Assembly: GCA_021823555.1 (NCBI GenBank) | Contig: JAKANW010000220.1 | Location: forward strand, 1-5,821 | DNA from: Chloroflexota bacterium | Lineage (GTDB): Bacteria > Chloroflexota > Anaerolineae > Anaerolineales > Villigracilaceae | Direction of reading: 5' to 3' | Length of the DNA stretch: 5,821 nt | Part shown: in pieces, positions 1 to 5,608 of the stretch | How positions within the stretch are numbered: the first letter of the stretch is position 1 | Layout: each line of letters begins with the position of its first letter | Program-made: the position numbers and the translations under genes | The notes under the pieces: generated by a model | Database searches by the model: none | What the model was told of the DNA's origin: nothing | Seen by the model: the letters and a program-made list of their open reading frames with translations, nothing else

Positions 1-71
1 TGTAATTCGAGCCTGTACACGTCATAAACCTGCGGGACGGTCTAATTTACCGAAGATCAAATAGGAGACCC

Positions 72-1574
72 ATGAGTGAAAAACTGAATAAGTTGAAAGA
101 GTTGCTGGGTGAAGTCCAGGACCTGCGGAATGCTTCCGCCATCCTCGGCTGGGACCAGCAAACCTACATGCCCCAGGGCGGCGCTGAGGCGCGCGGCTAC
201 CAGCTTGCCACGCTGGGCAAACTGGCGCAGATCAAGTTCACTTCGGATGAAGTGGGCAAACTGCTCGACGAGTTAAAAGCTGAATTCGCGGAAGCAGACC
301 CGGAGTCGGATGACGCGGCGCTGGTGCGCGTCACAGCGCGGGACTACGACCGGGCCAAGCGCGTCCCGCCCGAATTCGTAGCCGAGTCCGCCATCGTGAC
401 GACAAAAGCCTTTGAAGCCTGGATGGAAGCCCGCCAGAAGTCCGATTTCACCATCTTCCGCCCGCACTTGGAAAAGGTGGTGGAACTGGTTCGAAAATAC
501 GTCACGTTCTTCCCACCCGCCGACCACCCCTACGACACCCTGCTCGAAGACTATGAACCGGGCATGAAGACCGCCGACGTGCAGGCCATCTTCAACGACC
601 TGCGGCCCCAGCAGGTAAAACTGCTCAAGGTCATCGCCGCGCAAAAGCAGGTGAAGGACTCGTTCCTGTACGGGAAGTACAACGAAAAGAAGATGGATGC
701 CTTCAGCGTGGAGATCGCCACCCGCTTCGGCTATGATTGGAAGAAGGGCCGCCAGGACCGCGCTCCGCATCCCTTCACCACTACTTTCAGCGTCAATGAC
801 GTGCGCATCACCACTCGCTTTGAAAAAGACAAACCGGCGGCCATGCTGTTCAGCACCATGCACGAGACCGGCCACGCGCTGTACGAACTCGGCAGCAAAC
901 CTGAATTCGACCGCACTCCGCTGATGGGCGGCGCTTCGCTAGCCTTGCATGAATCGCAGTCGCGCCTGTGGGAAAACCTGGTCGGGCGTTCCCTGCCATT
1001 CTGGGAATATTTCTACCCGCAGTTCAAGAAACTCTTCCCGGCCCAGTTGGACGGCGTCAGCCTGAAAACCTTCTACAAAGCCATCAACAAGGTGGAGCCA
1101 TCCCTCATCCGCGTCAACGCCGACGAAGCTACATACAACATGCACATTATGCTGCGGCTTGAGTTGGAGATCGGCATGGTCGAAGGCAGGCTGGCCGTCA
1201 AAGACCTGCCCGAGATCTGGAATACCAAGATGAACGAGTACCTCGGTGTCACACCGACCAACGATGCCCTGGGCGTGCTCCAGGATATGCACTGGTCCGG
1301 CGGCGCCATCGGCTACTTCTCCACCTACGCGCTTGGCAACCTGGTCTCGGCGCAATTGTGGGAGAAGATCAATGCGGATATCCCCGACCTGAACGAACAG
1401 ATCCGCAAAGGCAAGTTCGATGACCTGCTCGGCTGGCTGCGCACCAACCTGCACCAACATGGCCGCAAGTTCGAGCCGCAGGCGCTTGTCCAGAAGATTA
1501 CCGGCTCCAGGATCAATTCTGCCGCCTACATTCGCTACCTGACCCAGAAATACAGCGAGATCTACGGCCTGTAG
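72..1574 (+). CDS. M32 family (Taq-type) metallocarboxypeptidase
   Basis: This 500-residue protein is a zinc carboxypeptidase that trims C-terminal amino acids from peptides, most likely in the cytoplasm because no signal peptide is present. The zinc site HETGH is at residues 264-268, and the third ligand is probably E294 in HESQSR (293-298). Other M32 hallmarks are GWDQQTYMP near residue 26, the APHPF segment near 231, RVNADEATYN near 347, and QDMHWSGGAIGYF near 404. The length is that usual for the family, so it appears complete. The ATG at 72 follows an AGGAGA ribosome site at 63-68, a slightly short spacer. Family members usually act alone in peptide turnover, and the next gene is separated by a hairpin, so no operon is implied. 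The family assignment is from remembered motifs and is strong; the physiological substrate is unknown. Confidence 0.96.
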   Translation: MSEKLNKLKELLGEVQDLRNASAILGWDQQTYMPQGGAEARGYQLATLGKLAQIKFTSDEVGKLLDELKAEFAEADPESDDAALVRVTARDYDRAKRVPPEFVAESAIVTTKAFEAWMEARQKSDFTIFRPHLEKVVELVRKYVTFFPPADHPYDTLLEDYEPGMKTADVQAIFNDLRPQQVKLLKVIAAQKQVKDSFLYGKYNEKKMDAFSVEIATRFGYDWKKGRQDRAPHPFTTTFSVNDVRITTRFEKDKPAAMLFSTMHETGHALYELGSKPEFDRTPLMGGASLALHESQSRLWENLVGRSLPFWEYFYPQFKKLFPAQLDGVSLKTFYKAINKVEPSLIRVNADEATYNMHIMLRLELEIGMVEGRLAVKDLPEIWNTKMNEYLGVTPTNDALGVLQDMHWSGGAIGYFSTYALGNLVSAQLWEKINADIPDLNEQIRKGKFDDLLGWLRTNLHQHGRKFEPQALVQKITGSRINSAAYIRYLTQKYSEIYGL

Positions 1575-1597
1575 ATTTTCGATCACATAAAGTTTGC

Positions 1598-1647
1598 AAA
1601 TCCAACAAGTCTGACCAGGCTGATCGAGTGTTAGACTTGTTGGATTT
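1598..1647 (+). terminator. Perfect 15-bp inverted repeat, probable terminator
   Basis: The left arm (1598-1612, AAATCCAACAAGTCT) is exactly complementary to the right arm (1633-1647). Three further pairs, one of them G-T, close the loop side at 1613-1615/1630-1632. It starts 23 bases after the carboxypeptidase stop and ends in a short run of four T (1645-1648), so it can act as a terminator, though the T-tract is weak. The right-arm motif TTGTTGGAT (1637-1645) is repeated immediately at 1647-1655, so the left arm has two possible partners. It lies just 20 bases before the lipoprotein start and could influence that gene instead. Confidence 0.7.
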
Positions 1648-1667
1648 TGTTGGATGCAACTATCTTC

Positions 1668-2567
1668 ATGATTCGCAAGATTCTTCTCATCGCTTCCCTC
1701 TCCGGACTTTTAGCTGGCTGCGCCTCACCGGCCATCTCCACGCCCACGCCGTATCTCGGCGACCCGGTTCTGACAGCTATCGCGTTGACCGGGCAAGCCG
1801 CCTTCGCCACCTCCCAAGCCCTCACCCCCACCGCCCTGCCAACCGATACACCCACCCTCACCCCCATCCCCCCGACGCCTGCTCCCACCCAAACGGCCAC
1901 CCCCGCGCCCAAAATCCCGCTGGCGCAGGTGCAGTTCCTTTCCCCCGGCCCGATGTCGAAGATCGTTTCGCCCATTTCCATTCAGTTGATGATCGTCTCC
2001 GGCGAGAGCGATGTGATCCAGTTGGACTTGTTGGGCGAAGATGGCCGCCTGCTGGAGCGCACCATTGACCGCATCCCCCGGCTGTTATCGGGCGCGTACG
2101 CTACCTACCGGTTCCCTTTCGAGATCCGCGCCGCAGCAGAGAAGGCCATCCTGCAAGTCAGCAGCAAGGATCGGCAAGGACGCATGCGAGTGCTGAACTC
2201 CCTCCAGCTCATCCTGCTTTCGTCCGGCGCCACCGAGATCACCCCGCCCGGAAATGTGATCTACGAACGTGCTGTCTTTTACAGCCCTGCTGAAAATGCC
2301 AAGCTCTCCAGCGGCCAGGTGACGGTCGAGGGGCGCTTCTGGCCTTTCAATAACCAGCCCGCCTATTTGGAACTGATCCTCCCGGATGGACAGGTAACCG
2401 GTCTGCGCGTGCTACCCATGAACGGTACCGATCCGCAGGATTTTTCCACCACCCTTCCGTTCAAAGTCACAGAACAGACACAGGCTTTGCTTTCCATCCG
2501 CCAGATGGACCCTGTGTTGAATATCCCACTGTATGTTTACACGCGGGAGGTCTATCTAAACCCATAA
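1668..2567 (+). CDS. Secreted lipoprotein, Pro/Thr linker plus two beta-rich domains
   Basis: This is a 299-residue protein of unknown function. The N-terminus has charged MIRK, a hydrophobic stretch, and a lipobox LAGC with the lipidated cysteine at residue 18, so it should be exported and anchored to the membrane outer face. Residues about 50-82 are a low-complexity Pro/Thr/Ala linker. Two segments follow, about 86-185 (beginning VQFLSPGPMSKIVSP) and about 197-299 (beginning VIYERAVFYSPAENAKLSSG). Both show alternating hydrophobic patterns and the phrases 'SP.....SP' and 'LPDG' that suggest Ig-like or Gmad2-like sandwiches; this fold is inferred. The ATG at 1668 is preferred over an in-frame TTG at 1647 because it places the signal peptide correctly and because the TTG lies in the hairpin arm. 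No convincing Shine-Dalgarno is visible. It could be a surface scaffold or binding protein; no catalytic motif is seen. Confidence 0.88.
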   Translation: MIRKILLIASLSGLLAGCASPAISTPTPYLGDPVLTAIALTGQAAFATSQALTPTALPTDTPTLTPIPPTPAPTQTATPAPKIPLAQVQFLSPGPMSKIVSPISIQLMIVSGESDVIQLDLLGEDGRLLERTIDRIPRLLSGAYATYRFPFEIRAAAEKAILQVSSKDRQGRMRVLNSLQLILLSSGATEITPPGNVIYERAVFYSPAENAKLSSGQVTVEGRFWPFNNQPAYLELILPDGQVTGLRVLPMNGTDPQDFSTTLPFKVTEQTQALLSIRQMDPVLNIPLYVYTREVYLNP

Positions 2568-2599
2568 TGTTCGAATTCCTTGTGAGGCAATGCGCAGGC

Positions 2600-2629
2600 T
2601 TGTCAAAGCAGGGATAGATGGTATATAAT
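2600..2629 (+). promoter_or_regulatory. Strong sigma70-like promoter of the tRNA-Pro gene
   Basis: A -35 box TTGTCA (2600-2605, five of six consensus bases) and a perfect -10 box TATAAT (2624-2629) are separated by 18 bases. Transcription would start near 2636, five bases before the mature tRNA, as expected for a tRNA gene. No other gene start is nearby, so assignment to the tRNA is secure. Confidence 0.82.
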
Positions 2630-2640
2630 CCGTCCGCTAT

Positions 2641-2714
2641 CGGGGTGTGGCTCAGACCGGTAGAGCGCACGGTTCGGGTCCGTGAGGTCCCGAGTTCAAA
2701 TCTCGGCACCCCGA
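2641..2714 (+). tRNA. tRNA-Pro, anticodon CGG
   Basis: A full cloverleaf can be folded by hand. The acceptor stem CGGGGTG (2641-2647) pairs with CACCCCG (2707-2713), and the discriminator is A2714. The D stem is GCTC/GAGC (2650-2653/2663-2666) and the anticodon stem is CACGG/CCGTG (2668-2672/2680-2684). The anticodon CGG is at 2675-2677, and the T stem is CCGAG/CTCGG (2690-2694/2702-2706) with loop TTCAAAT. All 21 stem pairs checked are Watson-Crick. The C1-G72 pair with A73 is typical of bacterial tRNA-Pro. It decodes CCG. The 3' CCA is not encoded and must be added after transcription. Confidence 0.97.
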
Positions 2715-2720
2715 CAGACA

Positions 2721-2776
2721 GGCAATATTTGCCAACCAGAGACCCCACGGTACTTGAATTTTTCAAGCCGTGGGGT
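2721..2776 (+). terminator. Two consecutive hairpins after the tRNA, possible terminator
   Basis: A small hairpin GGCAA-TAT-TTGCC (2721-2733) is followed by a long one. ACCCCACGG (2742-2750) pairs with CCGTGGGGT (2768-2776), and inside it CTTGAA (2753-2758) pairs with TTCAAG (2762-2767) around a TTT loop. The stem is stable but only three T follow it, so it is not a textbook intrinsic terminator. It may end tRNA transcription, guide 3' processing, or stop the minus-strand transcript arriving from the damaged Crp gene. Confidence 0.55.
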
Positions 2777-2876
2777 TTCCGGTAGCTCCCGTAACAAAAG
2801 ATGAAGAAAACTCGTTGTACCGCAGGGTGCACGGTTCGCAGGCTTTCAGCGTACGAAAAAAAGCCATTCTGTTTAT

Positions 2877-3062
2877 CACAACAAATGAGCCATATTGCAA
2901 ATAATACAAATTGGATTTCGTATCCCCTTCTCAAAACACAACGGCATCAGGCGGAAAGATCTTCCATGCCGCATTTTTTGCCAACGTTGTCAGCGTCTCG
3001 CGATCGAATCCGCGCAGGAATTCAAATGCTTGCAATCGTTTGAGGAGAGTGTTGGTTTGCAT
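2877..3062 (-). pseudogene. Crp/Fnr-type regulator remnant with in-frame TGA
   Basis: Read on the minus strand from the ATG at 3062, the frame gives 43 residues ending PPDAVVF and then a TGA at 2931-2933. Without interruption it resumes EGDTKSNLYYLQYG and continues open to a TGA at 2763-2765. The joined text matches the start of a cyclic-nucleotide-binding domain: an N-terminal helix (LLKRLQAFEFLRGF), then the F-x-EGD turn and the LYYLQ-G strand. The stop occupies the variable or aromatic position just before EGD, consistent with TGG to TGA. Recognisable homology ends near 2877, so most of the sensor and all of the DNA-binding domain are lost. The gene starts three bases after the stop of the membrane-protein gene, with AAGG upstream, implying former translational coupling. 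It was probably that operon's own regulator. Confidence 0.75.
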
Positions 3063-3065
3063 TTA

Positions 3066-4151
3066 TCAAGCCTTCGCGGATAAACTCTTGCGAATGGAAA
3101 ATACCGTCATGCCGATGAAGAACAGGATTGCGACCTCGTTTAAAAGTCCACCCCACATGCGGGGGGTGTGCCAGTTGACATAATCAGCAATTACGCGCAG
3201 CACGAGCGAGGCATGTAGCAAAATCAGTTGGATATAGAACGCGGGCTGAAAATTGATTGGCACGCCCAGGATGGCGGGGAAGATGATTGGCGCGTGGCCG
3301 AAGATCATCGAGATGACAAAGCCGACGAAGATAATGTGCAGAGCCGCGTCATACCTTGGACCCGCAACCTGCGCGCCAAAAATGAGATTGAGCACACCGC
3401 CGATACCGAGCCATGCAAACCCGAGCGCGAGACACCACGCGATGTAACGCGTCAGCGATAGTTTGTGTTTGATGTTTCGCCATGCAAGATCATTCCGCAC
3501 AGACCAAAGCGCCAGAAAAAGAAAAGCCGCGCCGTTCAAGCGTGCGCCGATTTGTGCGCTGAAAATGGAAACGATGATGCCCGCCAGAAAGATAACAACA
3601 ATTATCCCAAATAAATTTTGCTGGATTCGCGAGGGGCGCAAAACGCGGCTAAGTTCCAGCCGTTCACCAGCGATGGTCAGAATCAGGAACGCCTGCCAGA
3701 AGAAGACCACTTGAAAAATTTGCCAGCCTAGCAGCCAGAGCAGATTGCCCGCGAACCATGCTAACATGCCGAGCAGCATGGTGGCAGTGTGGAGGGCGAA
3801 CTCGCGGCGCGTCATCTCGATCAGGATTGCGACTCCGCCGAGGCTGGCAAGCATAAGCAGGAATGGCCCGATGGGCAGAGTACGAATCAGAACGGCGACC
3901 AGCCATCCCAGTCCCGCGAGAAGCGGAGAGAGGTACATCCATTTTTGTTTCATCGCGACCGCGCGTTCGAGCGTGATCAGAGTCCCCAAAAATCCTGAGA
4001 CCATCAAAGGACCATGTGCCAGCGCAAGCGAAGGTGTCAATGCGGGCAGTTGCCATCCGAGTCGCATCAGCCCAGCCCAAAGCGCGGCGAGCAGCGCCAG
4101 AATGGCGAGAAACAGAAATGGCAGTGGGAAGCGGTTGGGAAATGATTTCAT
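3066..4151 (-). CDS. Polytopic membrane protein, distantly NnrS-like
   Basis: This 361-residue protein is very hydrophobic, with about 10-12 predicted transmembrane helices, so it sits in the cytoplasmic membrane. Histidines stand in or near helices: H46 (AHGPLMVSGFLG), H121, H272 (ALHIIFVGF), H286 (FGHAPIIFP), H313 and H328. The AHGPLM..GFL.T segment and the paired His helices recall NnrS proteins and, more loosely, haem-copper oxidase subunit I, which bind haem or respond to nitric oxide. This resemblance is remembered and weak. The ATG at 4151 gives a sensible K/R-containing N-terminus before the first helix. No clear Shine-Dalgarno precedes it. A Crp/Fnr-type gene follows three bases downstream, a combination typical of nitrosative or low-oxygen responses. 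Alternative: an uncharacterised membrane haem or copper protein. The gene is confident, the function is not. Confidence 0.87.
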   Translation of the reverse strand: MKSFPNRFPLPFLFLAILALLAALWAGLMRLGWQLPALTPSLALAHGPLMVSGFLGTLITLERAVAMKQKWMYLSPLLAGLGWLVAVLIRTLPIGPFLLMLASLGGVAILIEMTRREFALHTATMLLGMLAWFAGNLLWLLGWQIFQVVFFWQAFLILTIAGERLELSRVLRPSRIQQNLFGIIVVIFLAGIIVSIFSAQIGARLNGAAFLFLALWSVRNDLAWRNIKHKLSLTRYIAWCLALGFAWLGIGGVLNLIFGAQVAGPRYDAALHIIFVGFVISMIFGHAPIIFPAILGVPINFQPAFYIQLILLHASLVLRVIADYVNWHTPRMWGGLLNEVAILFFIGMTVFSIRKSLSAKA

Positions 4152-4157
4152 GGCTTT

Positions 4158-4199
4158 ATTCTAAGACGATTTCGATAATCCACAACCCTTTTGGGATTA
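4158..4199 (-). promoter_or_regulatory. Candidate leaderless promoter with overlapping palindrome
   Basis: On the minus strand, TAGAAT (4163-4158, five of six -10 bases) lies 16 bases from TTGTGG (4185-4180, only the TTG conserved). The predicted start would fall on or next to the A of the ATG at 4151, agreeing with the absence of a ribosome site. TAATCC (4176-4181) and GGATTA (4194-4199) form an inverted repeat with a 12-base spacer covering the -35, a possible operator. This is inferred only from consensus matching. Confidence 0.35.
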
Positions 4200-4242
4200 A
4201 CTGCAAAACGAGTCAGATACCAAAGGGAACTTGCGTTTTTTG

Positions 4243-4317
4243 TGTGATAATCCAACCAGTACGCGCTTGAATTGTTCAGCATTATTTTTCACCGAAGGCA
4301 AAGCATAATTTGTTATG
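4243..4317 (+). promoter_or_regulatory. Candidate promoter and leader palindrome of the VOC gene
   Basis: An extended -10 TGTGATAAT (4243-4251) is present without a good -35. It contains a second copy of the nonamer GATAATCCA (4246-4254; first copy 4174-4182). Further on, CATAA-TTTG-TTATG (4304-4317) is a short inverted repeat that could be an operator. The predicted leader would be about 80 bases. The divergent space 4152-4340 holds no convincing additional gene. Confidence 0.3.
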
Positions 4318-4340
4318 TTTCCCAAACAAAGGAACCTCAT

Positions 4341-4703
4341 GTGAAAATCAGATCCACGAATACGATTCTATACTGCAAAAAATGGCAGGAAACAGTTGCC
4401 TTTTACAGAAACGAGTTGAAGTTACTTGTCATTTCTTCCAATGACTGGTTTGTGGAATTTAAACTCAATGAGATGTCCCGGTTGAGCGTTGCCAACGAAG
4501 CCCGAACATCCATTGATAGTGGCGATGGAAAAGGAATCACAATCAGTCTCCAGGTAATCGATATAGAACAAACGCGGGCTGAATTGATGGAAGCGGGACT
4601 CACTCCAACACCGATCAAGGAGGTGTGGGGCTCAAAGGCAATGTATACCCATGATCCCGAAGGAAACAGGCTTGAGTTTTGGATGGGACGGGCAAAGGTG
4701 TAA
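4341..4703 (+). CDS. VOC-fold (glyoxalase/bleomycin-resistance superfamily) protein
   Basis: This 120-residue single-domain protein has the expected paired beta-alpha-beta modules. The first is TNTILYCKKWQETVAFYRNEL (residues 6-26) leading to WFVEF. The second is GITISLQVIDIEQTRAELMEAGL (65-87), closing with the signature HDPEGNRLEFW (104-114). The final glutamate E112 occupies the usual metal-ligand position, but I do not see histidines or glutamates at the other expected ligand positions. A binding or accessory role is therefore as likely as lyase or dioxygenase activity. The GTG at 4341 is chosen because AAAGGA (4328-4333) lies seven bases upstream and homology starts there; an in-frame TTG at 4272 would add 23 unconvincing residues. 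It is cytoplasmic. The specific substrate cannot be told from sequence. Confidence 0.88.
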   Translation: MKIRSTNTILYCKKWQETVAFYRNELKLLVISSNDWFVEFKLNEMSRLSVANEARTSIDSGDGKGITISLQVIDIEQTRAELMEAGLTPTPIKEVWGSKAMYTHDPEGNRLEFWMGRAKV

Positions 4704-4739
4704 TGTGCAAGGTTTTCAAGCAACTTGTGCGCCAAAATG

Positions 4740-4759
4740 TATATTGATCGCATGTGATC
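4740..4759 (+). promoter_or_regulatory. Candidate -10 and palindromic operator before Crp-type gene
   Basis: TATATT (4740-4745) is a good -10 without a clear -35. It abuts GATCGCATGTGATC (4746-4759), a palindrome with a single mismatched pair. The transcription start would fall near its centre (about 4752), a position suited to repression, for example self-repression by the Crp-type protein encoded downstream. Both assignments are inference from pattern. Confidence 0.4.
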
Positions 4760-4791
4760 GTAAAGCTTAATTTTCGAGGAAAGGATGCAAA

Positions 4792-5472
4792 ATGGCTCAT
4801 CCTAAATCTCCCGTTCGTCTTGATTGGGTGGATCCCGTAGTCTGCTCGCTGGAGTATCGTTTGAAGATCATTGGACGTTTGCCGTTCTTCAAACATTTAC
4901 CTGCCGAGGCGATTTCAGAAATCAATGCTTTGTTCCATGACCGTGACGTTTCTGCTGATGAGTGGATTTATTTTGAGGGGGACGAGGCTGAACACTTATA
5001 TCTCGTGGCAATGGGGAAAGTGAAACTGGTCCGCAATGCTGCTTCTGGGCGCGAAGTGATGCTGGATATTTTGCACGGCGGCGAATACTTCGGTACCCTG
5101 ACTGTGTTTGGCGGGCGCGTCCACACGGAAACCGCCATTGCCCAGACCGATTGTTGCATCCTTCAAATTTCCTCTGTGGATTTTGAAAATATTCTTTCGG
5201 AGTATCCCGACGTGACACGCAAGGTGCTTGAAGCGGTCAGCAAACGATTGGCGGAATCGCAGGAGGTTGTCAAGCAGTTGAGCGCCTACACGGTGGAACA
5301 GCGCATCGCCTCCGCGCTGTTGCGCCTGGCAGAAACGCCTAGAGGAGGAACTCGCGGAAGTGACCAAAGAACTTGGCACACTGTAAATCCAAACAGTTTC
5401 CTATCGCTACTTACGGGCGCGGAGTTGACACCACGCCCGTATTCTTTTTATACAAACCATGTGGAGGGATGA
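4792..5472 (+). CDS. Truncated Crp/Fnr-family regulator lacking its HTH
   Basis: The open frame is 226 residues. Residues about 29-140 are a cyclic-nucleotide-binding-type sensor: IGRLPFFKHLPAEAI, then FEGDEAEHLYLVAMGKVKLV (61-80) and GGEYFGTLTVF (96-106). A dimer helix follows (about 138-165), and LSAYTVEQRIASALLRLAE (163-181) begins the DNA-binding domain. After E181 (5334) the text becomes unlike any Crp protein and continues through a terminator to a TGA, so the helix-turn-helix is missing. The family norm is about 220-240 residues, so the similar length is coincidental. The canonical cAMP-contact Arg-Ser/Thr motif is not evident (HTETAIA instead), and no Fnr-type cysteine cluster is present, so the effector is unknown. 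The ATG at 4792 has AAGGA (4781-4785) six bases upstream. It is probably a pseudogene, or at best a dimerising protein without DNA binding. Confidence 0.8.
   Translation: MAHPKSPVRLDWVDPVVCSLEYRLKIIGRLPFFKHLPAEAISEINALFHDRDVSADEWIYFEGDEAEHLYLVAMGKVKLVRNAASGREVMLDILHGGEYFGTLTVFGGRVHTETAIAQTDCCILQISSVDFENILSEYPDVTRKVLEAVSKRLAESQEVVKQLSAYTVEQRIASALLRLAETPRGGTRGSDQRTWHTVNPNSFLSLLTGAELTPRPYSFYTNHVEG
5330..5386 (+). pseudogene. Orphan C-terminal tail in a shifted frame
   Basis: One frame away from the Crp frame, codons 5330-5383 read QKRLEEELAEVTKELGTL and stop with TAA at 5384-5386, followed 25 bases later by a proper terminator. The charged heptad-like pattern looks like a real protein end (coiled coil). 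A loose resemblance of EELAEVT to a Crp HTH helix means a decayed piece of the same gene cannot be excluded. No start codon or upstream body of this frame exists here, so a deletion or recombination junction near 5330-5340 is inferred. Confidence 0.45.
5412..5449 (+). terminator. Intrinsic (Rho-independent) terminator
   Basis: TACGGGCG (5412-5419) pairs perfectly with CGCCCGTA (5434-5441) across a 14-base loop, immediately followed by TTCTTTTT (5442-5449). It is GC-rich with a good T-tract, and oriented for plus-strand transcripts. It lies inside the nominal end of the truncated Crp frame, supporting the idea that the original gene here ended at the TAA at 5384-5386. Confidence 0.85.
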
Positions 5473-5556
5473 CGCGCCCAACGGCAGGATGGCAAAGGCT
5501 TATCCCTCAAACGGGGGTCCGGCATAGAAGTTAGCGTTGAACCGGAGAGTGTCCCC
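5464..5556 (+). other. Unexplained structure-rich intergenic stretch
   Basis: No gene is supported between the terminator and the next promoter. Two nested or serial foldings are visible. GAGGGATGA (5464-5472) pairs with TTATCCCTC (5500-5508), with one G-T. TCCGG (5518-5522) pairs with CCGGA (5542-5546), flanked by GGGG (5513-5516) and CCCC (5553-5556). It does not match a riboswitch or ribozyme consensus I can recall. It could be a dispersed repeat fragment or decayed DNA. Confidence 0.35.
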
Positions 5557-5594
5557 TCACCTTGCGGCGTGAATTTTGTTTTCAATACAAATCG

Positions 5595-5608
5595 GTGATA
5601 TTCATCAC
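5595..5608 (+). promoter_or_regulatory. Crp/Fnr-family binding site
   Basis: GTGAT-ATTC-ATCAC is a perfect palindrome. Its core TGAT-N4-ATCA is that of Fnr/Dnr/NnrR-type targets, and GTGA-N6-TCAC also fits a Crp-like site. Its centre (5601.5) lies 41.5 bases upstream of a start predicted near 5643, the classical class II activator position, and it abuts the -35 box. Activation of the downstream lipoprotein gene is therefore likely. Confidence 0.68.

Noticed and set aside
273..875. A 200-codon minus-strand open frame inside the carboxypeptidase gene
   Set aside because: It is a shadow of a GC-rich gene with clear M32 motifs on the plus strand. Its translation resembles no protein family and has no ribosome site.
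939..1586. A 215-codon minus-strand open frame inside the carboxypeptidase gene
   Set aside because: It is antisense to the conserved zinc-ligand and C-terminal regions of the peptidase, its composition is typical of a reverse-frame shadow, and it has no recognisable motif.
1647..1667. TTG at 1647 as the lipoprotein start
   Set aside because: It would put seven extra residues, including an acidic one, ahead of a normal lipoprotein signal peptide, and it lies in the hairpin arm. The ATG at 1668 fits better.
1840..1910. C-rich repetitive-looking stretch as a tandem repeat
   Set aside because: It simply encodes the Pro/Thr/Ala linker of the lipoprotein, with no exact repeat unit.
2931..2933. 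TGA as a selenocysteine or tryptophan codon in the Crp remnant
   Set aside because: A hairpin follows on the minus strand (2923-2917 with 2910-2904), but it lacks the SECIS apical features. Crp proteins do not use selenocysteine, and all other genes end normally, with UGA serving as a stop. The downstream domain is also incomplete.
2467..2934. A 155-codon minus-strand open frame crossing the tRNA
   Set aside because: It contains VPRFELGTSRTRTVRSTG, the well-known false protein produced by reading the antisense of a tRNA. It also overlaps the tRNA, its promoter and the lipoprotein end.
4272..4340. TTG at 4272 as the VOC protein start
   Set aside because: The added 23 residues are not VOC-like, while the GTG at 4341 has a well-spaced AAAGGA.
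5448..5578. Minus-strand open stretch reading about 40 codons
   Set aside because: It has no usable start or ribosome site, an unfamiliar basic/Pro-rich translation, and it ends inside the terminator.
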